A model generated the notes under the pieces. It worked only from the letters and a program-made list of their open reading frames with translations. It did not search any database and had not been told where the DNA came from. From the NCBI RefSeq assembly GCF_003573695.1, contig NC_039362.1, positions 193,064,827 through 193,128,826 on the forward strand: a DNA stretch of 64,000 nt. The letters are read 5' to 3'. Made by a program: the position numbers and the translations under genes. Below are positions 34,924 through 45,710 of this stretch, piece after piece. Numbering within the stretch: the first letter of the stretch is position 1; every line of letters begins with the position of its first letter. This DNA is from Papaver somniferum (lineage: Eukaryota > Streptophyta > Magnoliopsida > Ranunculales > Papaveraceae).

Positions 34924-37468
34924 TGGCAGGCTTCTAAAAGGTCCTAAAAATTATCTCCGGCCAAAAACTTGGTGGGCCCGGAGATATGTATAAAATTAAG
35001 CGCAATAAAAACGGGGGCCTACAGTAATACCGCAAGTGCACGGTCGTCAGTTGTAGCTCGTGCAAGTACGGGTCGATCCACAGAGATCGGGAGTGTTTTG
35101 AGTTTTCTAGCTAATTGGGTTCCTAAATTGTTGTTGGGCTATGAAGTCTTTTGGCTTAAATGGGGCTTTGAGTACTAATGGGTTTGATAACAATAAAATG
35201 AACTGAGCTTGGGCTCAGTTGGTCTTTGAAGTGTAAATGGGCTTTGGCCTTAGACTTAGGCTTAGGCTGAACTGGGCCTCAGAGTTGAGTTCAGGCTTTT
35301 GGATTAAGCCCACAGTTGACTGGTTTGGGCTTTGGTTTGAGCTGGGCCTGTGGTCTTTCAACAATTTACAATGGGCTTTGAGCCTTGGGTTGAGTGCACA
35401 GCAGAGCAGATGCAAGTAGTAGCAGCTGGGGCTAACAACAGTGCTGCAACAAGGGAAAACAACAGCTGCAACAAGGGAAAACAGCAGGGAAAGGAATGGC
35501 AGCAGGAGAGGAAGCAGTTGCAGCAGCAGTCCAGCAAGGAGTGACAGGTCAGTGGAGAAGCTGGCAGCAAGCAAGGCAGCTGGAGAAGGAAAGCAGCAAC
35601 AGCAGGGTTGCAGGGCAGATGGGTTGCAGCAGCAGCTGCACAAGCAGTGCACAGCAGCACAAGGCCAAGATGGAAGCAGCAGCAGCAACAGGGTTGCAGC
35701 AGTGCAAGGCAGGGAAGAAAACAGTGGGAGAACAAGGCAATAAAGCAAAGGCAATGCAGTAAACAACAACAATGGAAATACTAGACAGCAAAGAAAGATG
35801 ACAATGAAGAAAACAGTGTGAACAAGATAAATGAACCTAGGCCTAAGGCCAAGGGCAAGGGAGATGGGAGGAGATAGTAGCAGTAGCTCTAGGCATACCA
35901 ATGGAATGGGAGGAGAATTAGCTTGCTATGAGCACTAATTTCCCCCATTGCTCAATCACAACAATGCAAGAGAGTTAAGCATACAAATGGAGTGGGAAGA
36001 AAACTAGCTTGCTCATTGTCACTAGTGAGCACTAGTTTCTCCCCACTGCTCAATCAAAACAGTGTACTGAAAGCTCTAACCTAGCATACCATCACTTCTT
36101 AACAATGAATTGAAACACAGTTGGACAATGAAGGAAAAAACATCACAAACATCATAGGAACATGCACAACAAAAATTGAAGAAACTAAACATCACAGTGA
36201 ACTAACATTAAACACAAAACTAAATTGAAATTAGAGACAAACAGAAATTATAAGAACATAAACTAAATGAACATGGAATTAAACATGAAATAAAACAGAA
36301 ATTGAAAACAGAAATAAAACAGAAATTAAACATTAACAGAACTTCACAGTCCTGGACACTGGCTATTCCAGCATGTCTTTAACACAACCCAACAATACAT
36401 ATTTATACCCACAGACCCAATTTCCCCAAACTACAAAATTAGGGTTCTTCCCCAAAAATCAGTTGAATTAGGGTTACCTAATTTTTTGAAATTGATCCTT
36501 GAAATCGTCGACCCATGCTTTGTAATTGCTCCCTGACCTCTTCTCATGCGCCAATTGCAACTCTAGGTTACCTAATTCATCAGTTTTTCACGCCTAGGGA
36601 TTCAGGCAAAGAAGCGTGAAAAAGTGAGAAAATAGGGAACTAGAGGGCTAGGGGGAGATGGGTTTTGGTTGTTGGTCGATAGGGTGATGATGGTGGAGGT
36701 GTGGTGGTGGCAGTGGAGGTGAAGAAGGTGGTGGTACGGTTCTGTTGAAGAAGGTGGTGAAGTTGCAGAGAGGAATGGGGGAGGTGAAGTCGATGGTTTG
36801 GGAGAAGGGTGCGTTTGGGTAGCTGGTATAGGGTTTGGTTGCTAGGGTGTTAGGCGGCTTCATCAAATTGGATGAACAGCGAGGATGAGCCGTGGGATGT
36901 GGAGCTGGTAGGTAGATCGGACGGTGATGCGGAGGCAAGCGAGGAGCGACCGTAGGATGAAGGGATACAACGAAACGAACGGTGCTAGATTAGGTTAGGT
37001 GCTGTAGTGTAAGGCGGGGATATCAAACTTTGATGAACAACAAGGGAGCAACCGTTGGATTCAACTACCATCTAATCTGAAGGCTTGGAATTTCAGCGCT
37101 GTGGTGCTTGGCAGAGACTTCAGATTTTGATGCTCTATGAAGGAGCGACCGTCGGATGCTTCTGAGAACTGATCTGATGGCTGAGAACGGAGGCGTTTTT
37201 GTGTGTAGAAAATGAGGTTGTGCGCACCATTCTTCGCGGCTTCCTTGCGTGATTTCTCCCGGCTTTTCACTACTTTTCTGCTCTTTTTGCTCCGCAAGTC
37301 ATCCAGACTTTATTTATTACCTAAAAATGCAAAATTAATTAAGAAAAATATTTATTCTTGAAAACAATGAAAATACAGAATATGGGATAAAATGTAGAAT
37401 TAATGCACAAAAGATGAGTTAAATGCCAACAAAAAGGGATAAATATATACAATATTTGGCACTCATCA
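34924..37468 (-). repeat. 5' LTR of the Athila-like element, full length
   Basis: About 2.55 kb, running TGATGAGTGCC (37468) to TGCCA (34924) on the minus strand. A TATAAATA box lies at 36407-36400 on the minus strand. The part downstream of it (35200-35900) is CAG/CTG-rich and gives spurious leucine- and cysteine-rich frames. A TTTTTCACGC/GCGTGAAAAA inverted repeat sits at 36588-36626, right at the point where the other LTR is truncated. Confidence 0.8.
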
Positions 37469-37473
37469 ACGAC

Positions 37474-37931
37474 CCCACTACTCCATCACTCAACTTCCTC
37501 CACTTCCTACGAGATGAGGGTTTGCGCTTAATGACTTGTATAAATAGGTCCTTCGCCTATTTCCAAACAACACAAACAAACACAGAGAAACCAAGTGTTA
37601 TAATCAGTATCCAGAAAACACCAGAACTGATATCTTTCATTGTGCGAGCCAGTTCATCATTCTGATACAAGTCATAAGCAGCCAACACCTTCATAATCTC
37701 AACACCTTCTTCGCTTCCCTCCCTAAGATCAACCCCATATCCTTCACACTTTGTGACCGAAGCAAGTCTGGAACGACCATTTCTTGGTTTAGGCCAGAAT
37801 TGTATAGATTGATCTCTCGAATCAAAAGCACTCCCGTGCAGTGCATATGTTTAGGTTTTAGATTCGTTTCTCATCCGCACACACCCAAATTTACCAAAAC
37901 CAGCAGAAATAATTTTGACCCATAAACAAGT
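37474..37931 (+). mobile_element. LTR-like sequence, right part, with TATA box
   Basis: Continuation of the sequence interrupted at 30310. TATAAATAG (37539-37547) is followed by a CAAACAACACAAACAAACACAG leader, like the U3/R junction of a plus-strand LTR. The right limit is not clear. The alternative is the 5' region of an ORF that starts at 37932. Confidence 0.4.
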
Positions 37932-38664
37932 ATGCCAAGTACTTCTGACACAACTAAAGTGGCTTTATGCTCAGAAGTAAAAACAGAAGCCCCTTCTGGT
38001 AAAACGGATGTGTCTGAAGTCTCTATCACTCAAGGATGTTGCACATTCTAACGATGATATTAAGACTGTACTATCTAATCATTCTGATGATCAGAAAGTA
38101 TGTCTTGTCTACGAGACAAAGAGTTCTGTTTAGCGAAAGGGAACCTCTAGGTTAAATAAAAACTCCTTGGTTCATCTTCAACACACCTTAGATTTAATTC
38201 TTAAAGGTGTAACTGACATTCGTATGACTAAACCAATTGGTTTCCGTACCTACCCTGTGTATACTACCAGGAAAGTAAGTTCAATGAGTTACTCGAACAC
38301 TCAAGAACAAAAGAGACGTCTTAATAAATATCGTCTAAAGGAAGATCAAGTCATGGTCTCTGGAAATAACGTTGCCCCTCATGAGAAAGGAAGTGCAGAA
38401 GAAATAAGAAAAATTGATAAAATGAGAGATAATCTGAAAGAGGTAATTGAAGGGTATAAATAATTCGTCAACAGGTTGTCTTCCTCCTCAAACCAAAATT
38501 CTTCTATTAAGAACTCAAACTATGTCTCGTATTTTGATGAAAGTAAGTTTTATGATAATTTCTCACAAAAAAGGGAATCCCTCTATAGATTCAGGAGGAA
38601 AAAGAGACTTGACCATAAACACAAATCTCTTAATGAGCATGTATCTCATACTTGTGCTAATTAA
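37932..38664 (+). pseudogene. degenerate ORF in the Copia-type interior
   Basis: An ATG at 37932 opens a Ser/Thr/Lys-rich frame (MPSTSDTTKVALCSEV). The coding-like signal then continues in other frames with at least one frameshift and two stops: a 98-codon stretch at 38167-38463, then a basic RRKKR-containing segment to 38664. No known domain. Position and composition suggest a gag- or accessory-type protein of the non-autonomous element. Confidence 0.4.
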
Positions 38665-39015
38665 TCACAAGGGGTAAAGAACTTACTCATAAAAATCCTG
38701 TTCAGTAAGATGTGTCATTTTCAGGTATACCTTAAGCATACTACTTCTGATTAGTGAAGCTATCTTCTTATCGTCTATAGCCAAACTACTGGTCTGCAGA
38801 AATGATTGCTTAAAGTATTTTTTTTTTTAAATAAAACTTTTGTTTGAGTTTTCCGTGGGTCAAGTTTGTTTTCGCACGGATACCCGTTCCGGCACAAAAC
38901 AACTGTTTGTAAACCCTAAAAGTATTCCTCCCCTAAGAAACCCTTAAATATCCGACCTATTGAGTTTCAAAAGTCACGTTCAGATACTCTAGGTTGGTTT
39001 CTGTGTTTTTTTAGC

Positions 39016-39423
39016 ATGTCTTCTTCTTCCTCGTCTTGCTATGGTGGTTTTTCAAGGGGATTCCTTGACAAAGGTTTTGTTATTGAGTCCAAGAAGAAAA
39101 TAACCCTTGTAGGTAAAGATCATCCTAACTCTTCATGTTATTTTGCCTACGTTCATGAGGATGTTGAAAAGGATGATATGATTTCTGTTGAAGTTGTTCA
39201 TGACTTTCTTAGGTACTTTGGGGAAGAAAAACAAGATCTCATTGTTACTCTGAAAAATCTTGATGCATTAAAAACTGAGTTGGAAAAGGTAACTGCTGAC
39301 CTTGGTCTCATAAAGTCTTACATCAATGATCTTCGCAAAGAGCATCACCTCTCTGCAATGAATGTTGTTGTTCACAAGCTCAAAGACCCGTTGTCTCATG
39401 AGGATTCTGAACAGTCCATATGA
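39016..39423 (+). CDS. 135-aa coiled-coil ORF of unknown function in the element interior
   Basis: Intact frame starting MSSSSSSCYGGFSRGF after a T-rich leader. Residues about 73-110 have the heptad pattern of a coiled coil (LKNLDALKTELEKV, LGLIKSYINDLRKEH). The N-terminal half is mixed beta-like sequence. No signal peptide, membrane segment or zinc knuckle. It lies about 1.7 kb before the 3' LTR, where SIRE-type Copia elements can carry an extra frame. I do not recognise the family. A captured host exon is the alternative. Confidence 0.45.
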   Translation: MSSSSSSCYGGFSRGFLDKGFVIESKKKITLVGKDHPNSSCYFAYVHEDVEKDDMISVEVVHDFLRYFGEEKQDLIVTLKNLDALKTELEKVTADLGLIKSYINDLRKEHHLSAMNVVVHKLKDPLSHEDSEQSI

Positions 39424-39984
39424 TCTTAGTTCGTGTTCGGAATAGCATTGGAGTCTGTTTTCGTTTAGCTTGTTTTATTTTTGTTATCTAGTAAATCTTC
39501 TTTTTGGCTTAGTCGGGAGAATAACTAGTGACTTGGAATAGCAATGATTGTGACTACACATAGCTATTATTTTCATCTTCTTATTTTTAGGTTTTATTGG
39601 GTTTATATTCTAAAAATCTTTGTTTGAAGGATGATTCTTGCAGTATTAATCTTTATGATTCTATATATTGCAATGTTTAATGGGATATGTATGTTTGCAT
39701 CCGTGAACTTGAAGGTTCCATATTCTGTCAAAAGTAAAGTCGTTTGTGATCGGTATTCACGTACTGGTAAAAGAATGAATAGACTTTTGACAAATACAAA
39801 AGTTATCTATATTGTCAAACATTTGATGGAAGATAGGTTAAAATATTTTGTTCTCAAGGATTATGTCTATTAATTGTTGTTATGCAAATATTGATTGAAG
39901 ATAGAATGAATCCTTGTGTATTCCGCAGTATTGATCATTCCTGATCCATATTTTTATGTATTACTGTGAGGATACGTAATGCAT

Positions 39985-40370
39985 CTTATGTTGAGCACTA
40001 TACAACCAAGTTGATTTATTAGCTTAGTTGGTGTTCCGTGGGATATGTTATGACGAGCATATTGAACTAAATTAATCATCTTGTTTGGTTATTTAGTTAT
40101 TGCTTTGTAATTTTTCTTATGTCAAGCAAAACAAATGACAATTAAATTGATCACTTTTGTGATTAGTTTGGTTGTGTATTCCAATTAGATTAATTATGGG
40201 TTCTCTTGTAATTAATCTAGTTGAGTATTTTCGTGTCTCCATAATTTCTCTTATGTTGAGCATAATCAATTGAATTGATCAACTTTTGTGTTTAATTTGA
40301 TTGCGTATTCCTATTAAATTAATCATAGGTTTACTTGTGATTAATTTGATTGAGTTTTTTGGATATAGAA
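39985..40370 (+). repeat. diverged tandem units of about 145 bp before the 3' LTR
   Basis: The phrase TTTCTTATGTCAAGC or TCTCTTATGTTGAGC, then an AATTGATCACTTTTGTG-like segment, GTGTATTCC and ATTAATCATAGG, recurs at about 40115 and 40250, with a weaker copy at 39985. Confidence 0.55.
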
Positions 40371-41107
40371 AATCATTCTCATGGTTTTTGGTGTCCAATA
40401 AAATCCTTCTTTTCTTTTGAAATTAAGGTCGCTCTTGTTGTTCTTTCGGGAATGACATCAAATGGGGGATAGTTCTTTTGAACTTGTGCTTAATGGTCAT
40501 ATCTTGAAGGGTGTGCGGATGTGGAACATTAGAAGGGTTATCTTGTATCTTTAAACTCCCTGATGAATGAATTTAGCTTCGGCTTTATGATTGCATCTAA
40601 ATTAGTTGGTATGTATTTTTTTTTCCTTTTGTCATGAAATGTCTCTCTCGGAAATTTCATTATGATCCCGTTCTTGTACCTTTGCCAATTTTATTGACAA
40701 AAAGGGGGAGAATTAATATGTAGTTCACACTACAAATACATATGGTTTTCGGATCATTATGTAAGGGGGAGTGGTTTCCATGTGAGATGGAGTATTGACT
40801 AAGGGGGAGTGATACATATTACCATAGTATTATTGTTGAAGTTGTGATACAATTGAACTTTGACAATGTGTAATAATACTATGACACTGTATAACAATGA
40901 TCGAGAACTATGTTTTCTCATTGTTATAGCTACGGATCTTCAACAACGGTGATGCTAAACTTACAACCTTTGGGATCATTGGAGTACTTGGAAGTGACGA
41001 AGATTTCGAGGAATGTTGAAGATTATACATGTGGAATAAGAGCTACTAAAGTTTCTTTATCTTTTTTGTATTCCATATGTATTGATAGTTTTGTCACTAA
41101 AATTGGC

Positions 41108-41119
41108 AAAGGGGGAGAT
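41108..41119 (+). promoter_or_regulatory. polypurine tract of the Copia-type element
   Basis: AAAGGGGGAGAT lies immediately before the 3' LTR start at 41120 and primes plus-strand DNA synthesis. Similar AAGGGGGAG tracts lie at about 40701, 40763 and 40801. Confidence 0.85.
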
Positions 41120-43560
41120 TGTTAGAGCATTGCTCGGTCGAACTCGCATCCGTTGCTATCTCAAGCATGTTTGTCAATGTTAATGATCAAAACTATAAGT
41201 CCTGATTTCTAGTCTATTATATCTAAGTCTCGGACTAGGATAGAAAGTGTAATTGAGCTCAAGGACTTCATGGCGATTCATCATACAAGTAGAAGAATTA
41301 CTCAAGGAACCGGTGGAACTTCTCGACAAAAAGGTGTGTCAAGACTTGAACTTATCTATCACTCAAAAGTATATCTACTCTATCTCCTACTCTTTGAGAC
41401 AAGAAGTCGTATGTTATATATATAGACTTGGATTATACATATTTGGTTTTTCGAGCCGAGTATACCTCGCCTATCTATATCTCTAAATATGTGTTGGTAA
41501 GCTTTTCGCTTCGATCAAGTTTATCTTTACCATGTGACGAAAGTCATGATATGTTTCAATCATCTTGAAATTTTTTTTGACGAGAAATGGTGTAACAACT
41601 ATGTAACATCCTCTAAGAATGTTTCAATGATTGAAATGATAGTTTAGATTACATAACCAATGGTGGACATAAGCATTGTTGTGGAAACACATTTATGTAT
41701 AAGTCATATTCCTTGAACCAAAGTTTGCGAACTTTGTTGATCAAGAGAACCGGAAGAATGGCGTGATCCAAGTTCGCGAACTCAGTCCACGGACTGCCGA
41801 AGTTCTCAAACCCGAGAATTTCTGCTGGAGTTGACAAAATACTTGCGTGAAGCTAAGTCCGTGAACCGGCAAAGTTCTCATACCCGAGAATTTCTGTTGG
41901 AATTTGTAAACTCTGCCCGGTAACTTAAGTATGCGAATCTAGTCTGCGAACTTGAGAAGGTTATATATCTGAAGATGATTTCTGAACTTAAACTTAAAAA
42001 GACTAAGGAATGCAGTTTGCAAACCGTGGCTATAAAAGTTCATGAACCGATTCAAGTGAATCAAATCATCTTTGCTTCAATTGTGTCTTGTGTAGTACAT
42101 AAGATTTCCTTGCAATTGAACAACTCTCTAACTAGTTCTTTTGAAGTCATTTGAACTAGTTATGGTGAAGAAAAACATGGTTGATATGAAATACTCATAT
42201 GGCTAACCTTTTGGTTAACTATTGTTGAACCAACAAGTGCATACGTTTGGGTACGATTAACAAACCTAGAAGGTGCATTGGCAAGTGTGTGTAACAAGCT
42301 AAGTTTTCGATCTAACGGTTGAGAAATATTAGCTTTAATCTAAATAAGGTTTTCATCTAACGGTGAATATTGAATGCTTTGTTACTAAGCTAACATTAAT
42401 TGCAAACCCTGATTTGAAAGACTATATAAAGGAGACATCTAGTATTGTGCAAAAATAATCCTCACACCTTTCGTGTGATACTAGTTTGCGTGCTAGAGTC
42501 GATTCTCCTTTAACCTTTGATTTTCTTCTTCTAAAACCAGTTTAACGACTTAAAGACTTCATTGGGATTGTGAAGCCAGATCGATACTACTTTTATCGTA
42601 GTTGTGTGATCTGATCTTGCATCTTCTATCGTACGAGTACAATTAGATTGATTTGCTTGAGATTGATATCTCCGATAGGAAAGATATAAAAAGTAATCCC
42701 AAACATATTCGTCTCATTGTTTGTGATTTCGCAACATCTTGTTTCGCTACCATAAGATTAAGATTGTTGTGAGGTGATTGATAACTCTAGGTTGTTCTTC
42801 GGGAATATAAGACCGGATTATCAATTGGTTCCTGTTCACCTTGATTATTATCAAAAGACGGAACAAAACCTTTAGGGTTTATCTGTGGGAGACAGATTGA
42901 TCCTTTGGTAGACTTGTCTGTGTGAGACGGATTTGTTTATTATCAAAGTATGCGATTTTGGGTCGTAACAACTCTTAGTTGTTGGTGAGATCAGCTAAGG
43001 GAATCAAGTGCGCAGTATCCTGCTGGGATCAGAGCCGTAGGAGCATAATTGTACCTTGGATCAGTGGGATATTGATTGGGGTTCAACTACAGTCCAGTCT
43101 GAAGTTAGCTTGGAGTAGGCTAGTGTCTGTAGTAGCTTAATACAGTGTGTGCTCAATCTGGACTAGGTCCGGGGTTTTTTCTTTATTTGCGGTTTCCTCG
43201 TTAACAAAATTTCTAGTGTCTGTGTTATTTCAGTTTCTGCATTATATTGTTTTATCTTTATAATGAAATAATACAGGTTGTGCGTTTGAATCAATCAATT
43301 GGAAATCCGACCTATGATTGTTGAATTATATTGATTGATCCTTGGATATTGGTCTTTGGTACCATCCAAGTTATTCCTTGCATTTGATTAGAACTCGCAG
43401 TTCCTACTTGAGTAAATCAAATCAACAGAGAGATATAAACTCGTTGATATACTTTTAACTGATTGAGTCTTGTTGATTCTCTTAAAAGTATATTCAAGTT
43501 TGTCCATATAGATTTCTAAGCGAAATATTGGGTGGTGTTGTTAGACTCCCCGCTTTTTCA
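41120..43560 (+). repeat. 3' LTR of the nested Copia-type element
   Basis: 2441 bp, starting TGTTAGAGCATTGC and ending CCGCTTTTTCA. It lacks one block of the CGCGAAC microrepeat array found in the 5' LTR (near 41850). The last bases are followed by the ACTTG duplication. Confidence 0.9.
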
Positions 43561-43565
43561 ACTTG

Positions 43566-44502
43566 TGCTATCGTATTGAGTACTATATTCTCTAAGATTT
43601 TCTCGAGATTTATCTCCGATAGGTAAGATATAAAAATTAATCACAAAGCTCTTCGTCTCATTCTTTATGATTGCACAATAACTTCTTCTACTACCATATA
43701 GTTAAGTTATTATGAGGTGATTGATATTTCTAGGCTGTTCTTCGGGAATATAAGACCGTATTATCAATTGGTTCCTGTTCATCTTGATTTATCAAAAAAG
43801 GGAACAAAACTTCATAGGTACTTCTGTGGGAGACAGATTTATCTATCAGAATAGACTTTTCTGTGGGAGATGATTTGTTTATAGGTCTTCGACCTTGGGT
43901 CGTAGCAACTTTTAGTTGTGGGTGAGATCAGCTCAGGGAATCAAGTGCATAGAGTCCTGCTGGGATTCAGAGGCGTAAGGAATGTGACTGTACCTTAATC
44001 AGTGTGAGACTTGGTTAGGGCTCAACTACATTCCAGTTCAAAGTTAACTTGTAGTAGGATAGTGGTTATAACGTCTTAATACATTGTGGTGTTCAAATAT
44101 GGACTAGGTCCCGGGGTTTTTCTGCATTTGCAGTTTCCTCGTTCACAAAACTTCTGGTGTCTGTGTTATTTCTTTTACGCATTATATTTTTTTATATAGT
44201 TGAAACATCACAGGTTGTGCGCAGTTCAATCAATTGGTAAATCCAACCTTTGGTTGTTGATATAAACTGATTGACACTTGAATATTGGTCTTTGGTACCG
44301 TTCAAGTTATTCTCATATCAATCAGTTCACGGATTCCATCATGTTGATTTGTTGATTGATTTGAGAAAGAGATATAACTCTTGGATATCTTTTCTTGATT
44401 GAGTCTGACTTTCTAGTTGATTCTCATGGAATTATATTGGAGTTAGTCCATAAAGATATCCGAACGAAATATTTGGTGTGGTTGTTAGACCCCGCTTTTT
44501 CA
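43566..44502 (+). mobile_element. older solo LTR (Copia-type), right part
   Basis: Continues the LTR interrupted at 24088. It resembles the last 940 bases of the younger LTRs, including CTGTGGGAGACAGATT and CAGGTTGTGCGC phrases, and ends CCCGCTTTTTCA at 44502. No PBS follows. Confidence 0.8.
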
Positions 44503-44844
44503 GTCCCACGTACTTTCGATTTTATTACGGGCCACACGGTGAAGCACAAGAAATTTGGAATGTATTTCATCCCGCGTTTGCACCTCAAACACTGCAAAAT
44601 CATTTCTCTCGTTCTCAAAGTACCTCTAGTGACGAAAAGGTACTGCTACCCCTTATTCTTTGACAGAATTCGTAAAGAAAATTTTGAGCTACTCGTGCAC
44701 AAATATTATAACATTCTCCAAGGCTTCAAATTGAAACTCCTTACTCAGGTATGCCGCACGGTTTTAATTCAATGAGTTTTACCATCCAATATATCAGATG
44801 TAATATCTAACTTTGCGAAAATATACGTTGGATCAATTAGACCG
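44503..44844 (+). pseudogene. LINE relic, piece 2
   Basis: The LINE frame resumes directly after the solo LTR. KVPLVTKRYCYPLFFDRI, FELLVHKYYNILQGFKLKLL and CRTVLIQ correspond to the YLGVPL to AGRTVLIQSVL segment that follows the RT catalytic motif in plant L1-type ORF2. The order agrees with piece 1 at 21590-22433. Confidence 0.75.
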
Positions 44845-45606
44845 TGTAATACCCCGACTCGGAAGGTAGTGTTCTCCTAATGGAATATAGAAAATGGTTA
44901 ATTTGTACTCCTAACACCAAGGTCTTTGGCTCCAATGTTGGCAAAAAGGTCTGCAGTTAAGCGTGCTCGGGATGGAGAAGTCCAGGGTTATGTTACCTCT
45001 TGGAAAGATGCTACTAAATGATTGCAGTGTTTCCCATTAAAACCCCATAATGTTAGACAACCGCAGTGGCTAAATGGCGATAATATCTATGGAGGATCGA
45101 ATCATTAAAAATGGTATATGAACTGACGACGGGTCACCTGTCGGGGATGACAAAGTATATTGGATGGGTTAGGTTAGATATGCATCTCGTGAGTGGAAGG
45201 GAATGTCGGAGATCTGGGATTGAATATATTTTGGATCCAAGGACGACTCCAATTTAAGGTGGTGGTATTATAACACCCTCATTTGGCAGGTAGGTAACAT
45301 AGGCAACGGTTTGTCCTTTCGTAACACCAAGGCCTTTTCAGCACGATTGGATCCATAATTGGTAAAAAGCTCCTCAGTTAGGCATGCCCGGGCAGGAGTA
45401 ATCCTGAGATGCATAATTTATGGGAAGTTGTTATTGGATGACCATAGTGACTAGGTGGTGACACTATCGGTAGAGGATCGTGTCGTTATAGTCGAATAAC
45501 CATAGTGGCTAGGTGATGATAGTATTGGTGCAGGGTCGAGTTTTTACAGTCAAAAAGCCGCAATTTCTAAGTGGTGACAGTATCGGTGGAGGGTCGGGTC
45601 ACTACA
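44845..45606 (+). mobile_element. Cassandra-type TRIM carrying 5S rRNA-like sequence
   Basis: Two short LTRs (44845-45108 and about 45269-45606), each with a decayed 5S rRNA gene segment. The first reads CAGTTAAGCGTGCTCGGG (44954-44971) then GTTACCTCTTGGAAAG. The second reads CAGTTAGGCATGCCCGGGC, then GGAGTAATCCTGAGAT. A PBS-like TGGTATATGAAC follows the first LTR at 45112. Size, lack of coding and 5S-bearing LTRs are diagnostic of Cassandra. It interrupts the LINE between pieces 2 and 3. No clean target duplication is seen, consistent with age. Confidence 0.85.
45449..45606 (+). repeat. three tandem units of about 54 bp at the end of the second TRIM LTR
   Basis: The phrase CATAGTGGCTAGGTGGTGACAG, TATCGGTGGAGGGTCG, then TACAGT occurs three times with substitutions. 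The first LTR has one such unit, so the two LTRs differ in length for this reason. Confidence 0.8.
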
Positions 45607-45710
45607 GTTGAATACAACGTGATTTTGGTGGAACGATGGCCAATCCAGGGGAAAGGAACTTACACCAATTCTTGGGATAGATATTGAAATGACGAGGGTA
45701 CCAAGTACAC
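45607..45710 (+). pseudogene. LINE relic, piece 3
   Basis: The frame resumes with a degenerate version of the FWW, KGTYTNSWD segment found after RT in plant L1 elements, then ends. Short, but in the correct order after piece 2. Confidence 0.5.

Larger units (their letters stand above)
30311..37468 (-). mobile_element. gag-only Athila-like LTR element with TSD ACGAC
   Basis: A minus-strand element with a 5' LTR at 37468-34924, a PBS at 34917-34901, a single long gag frame, about 1.4 kb of non-coding sequence, a purine-rich GTTTGAGGGTATT tract, and a 3' LTR of only 853 bp at 31163-30311. The flanks carry ACGAC on both sides (30306-30310 and 37469-37473). The shared LTR parts differ at about eight positions in 853, roughly 99 percent identity, so the insertion is young. 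No protease, RT, RNase H or integrase is present, so mobilisation must have been in trans. Confidence 0.88.
24089..43560 (+). mobile_element. nested Copia-type LTR element with TSD ACTTG
   Basis: The element has two direct LTRs (24089-26555 and 41120-43560), a PBS (26558), the start of gag (26622) and a polypurine tract (41108). The target duplication ACTTG is perfect (24084-24088 and 43561-43565). Without the nested sequence its interior is at most about 4 kb. I found no protease, integrase, RT or RNase H, so it is non-autonomous (LARD-like) or gutted. In the first 130 bases the LTRs differ at about 6 percent, so the insertion is not very recent. Confidence 0.88.

Noticed and set aside
35215..35901. 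228-codon Leu/Cys-rich minus-strand frame
   Set aside because: It arises from CAG/CTG-rich low-complexity sequence in the R/U5 part of the LTR; overlapping frames on both strands are equally long.
40701..40710. True 3' LTR boundary after the first polypurine tract
   Set aside because: The sequence after it does not match the 5' LTR start; the match begins only at 41120.
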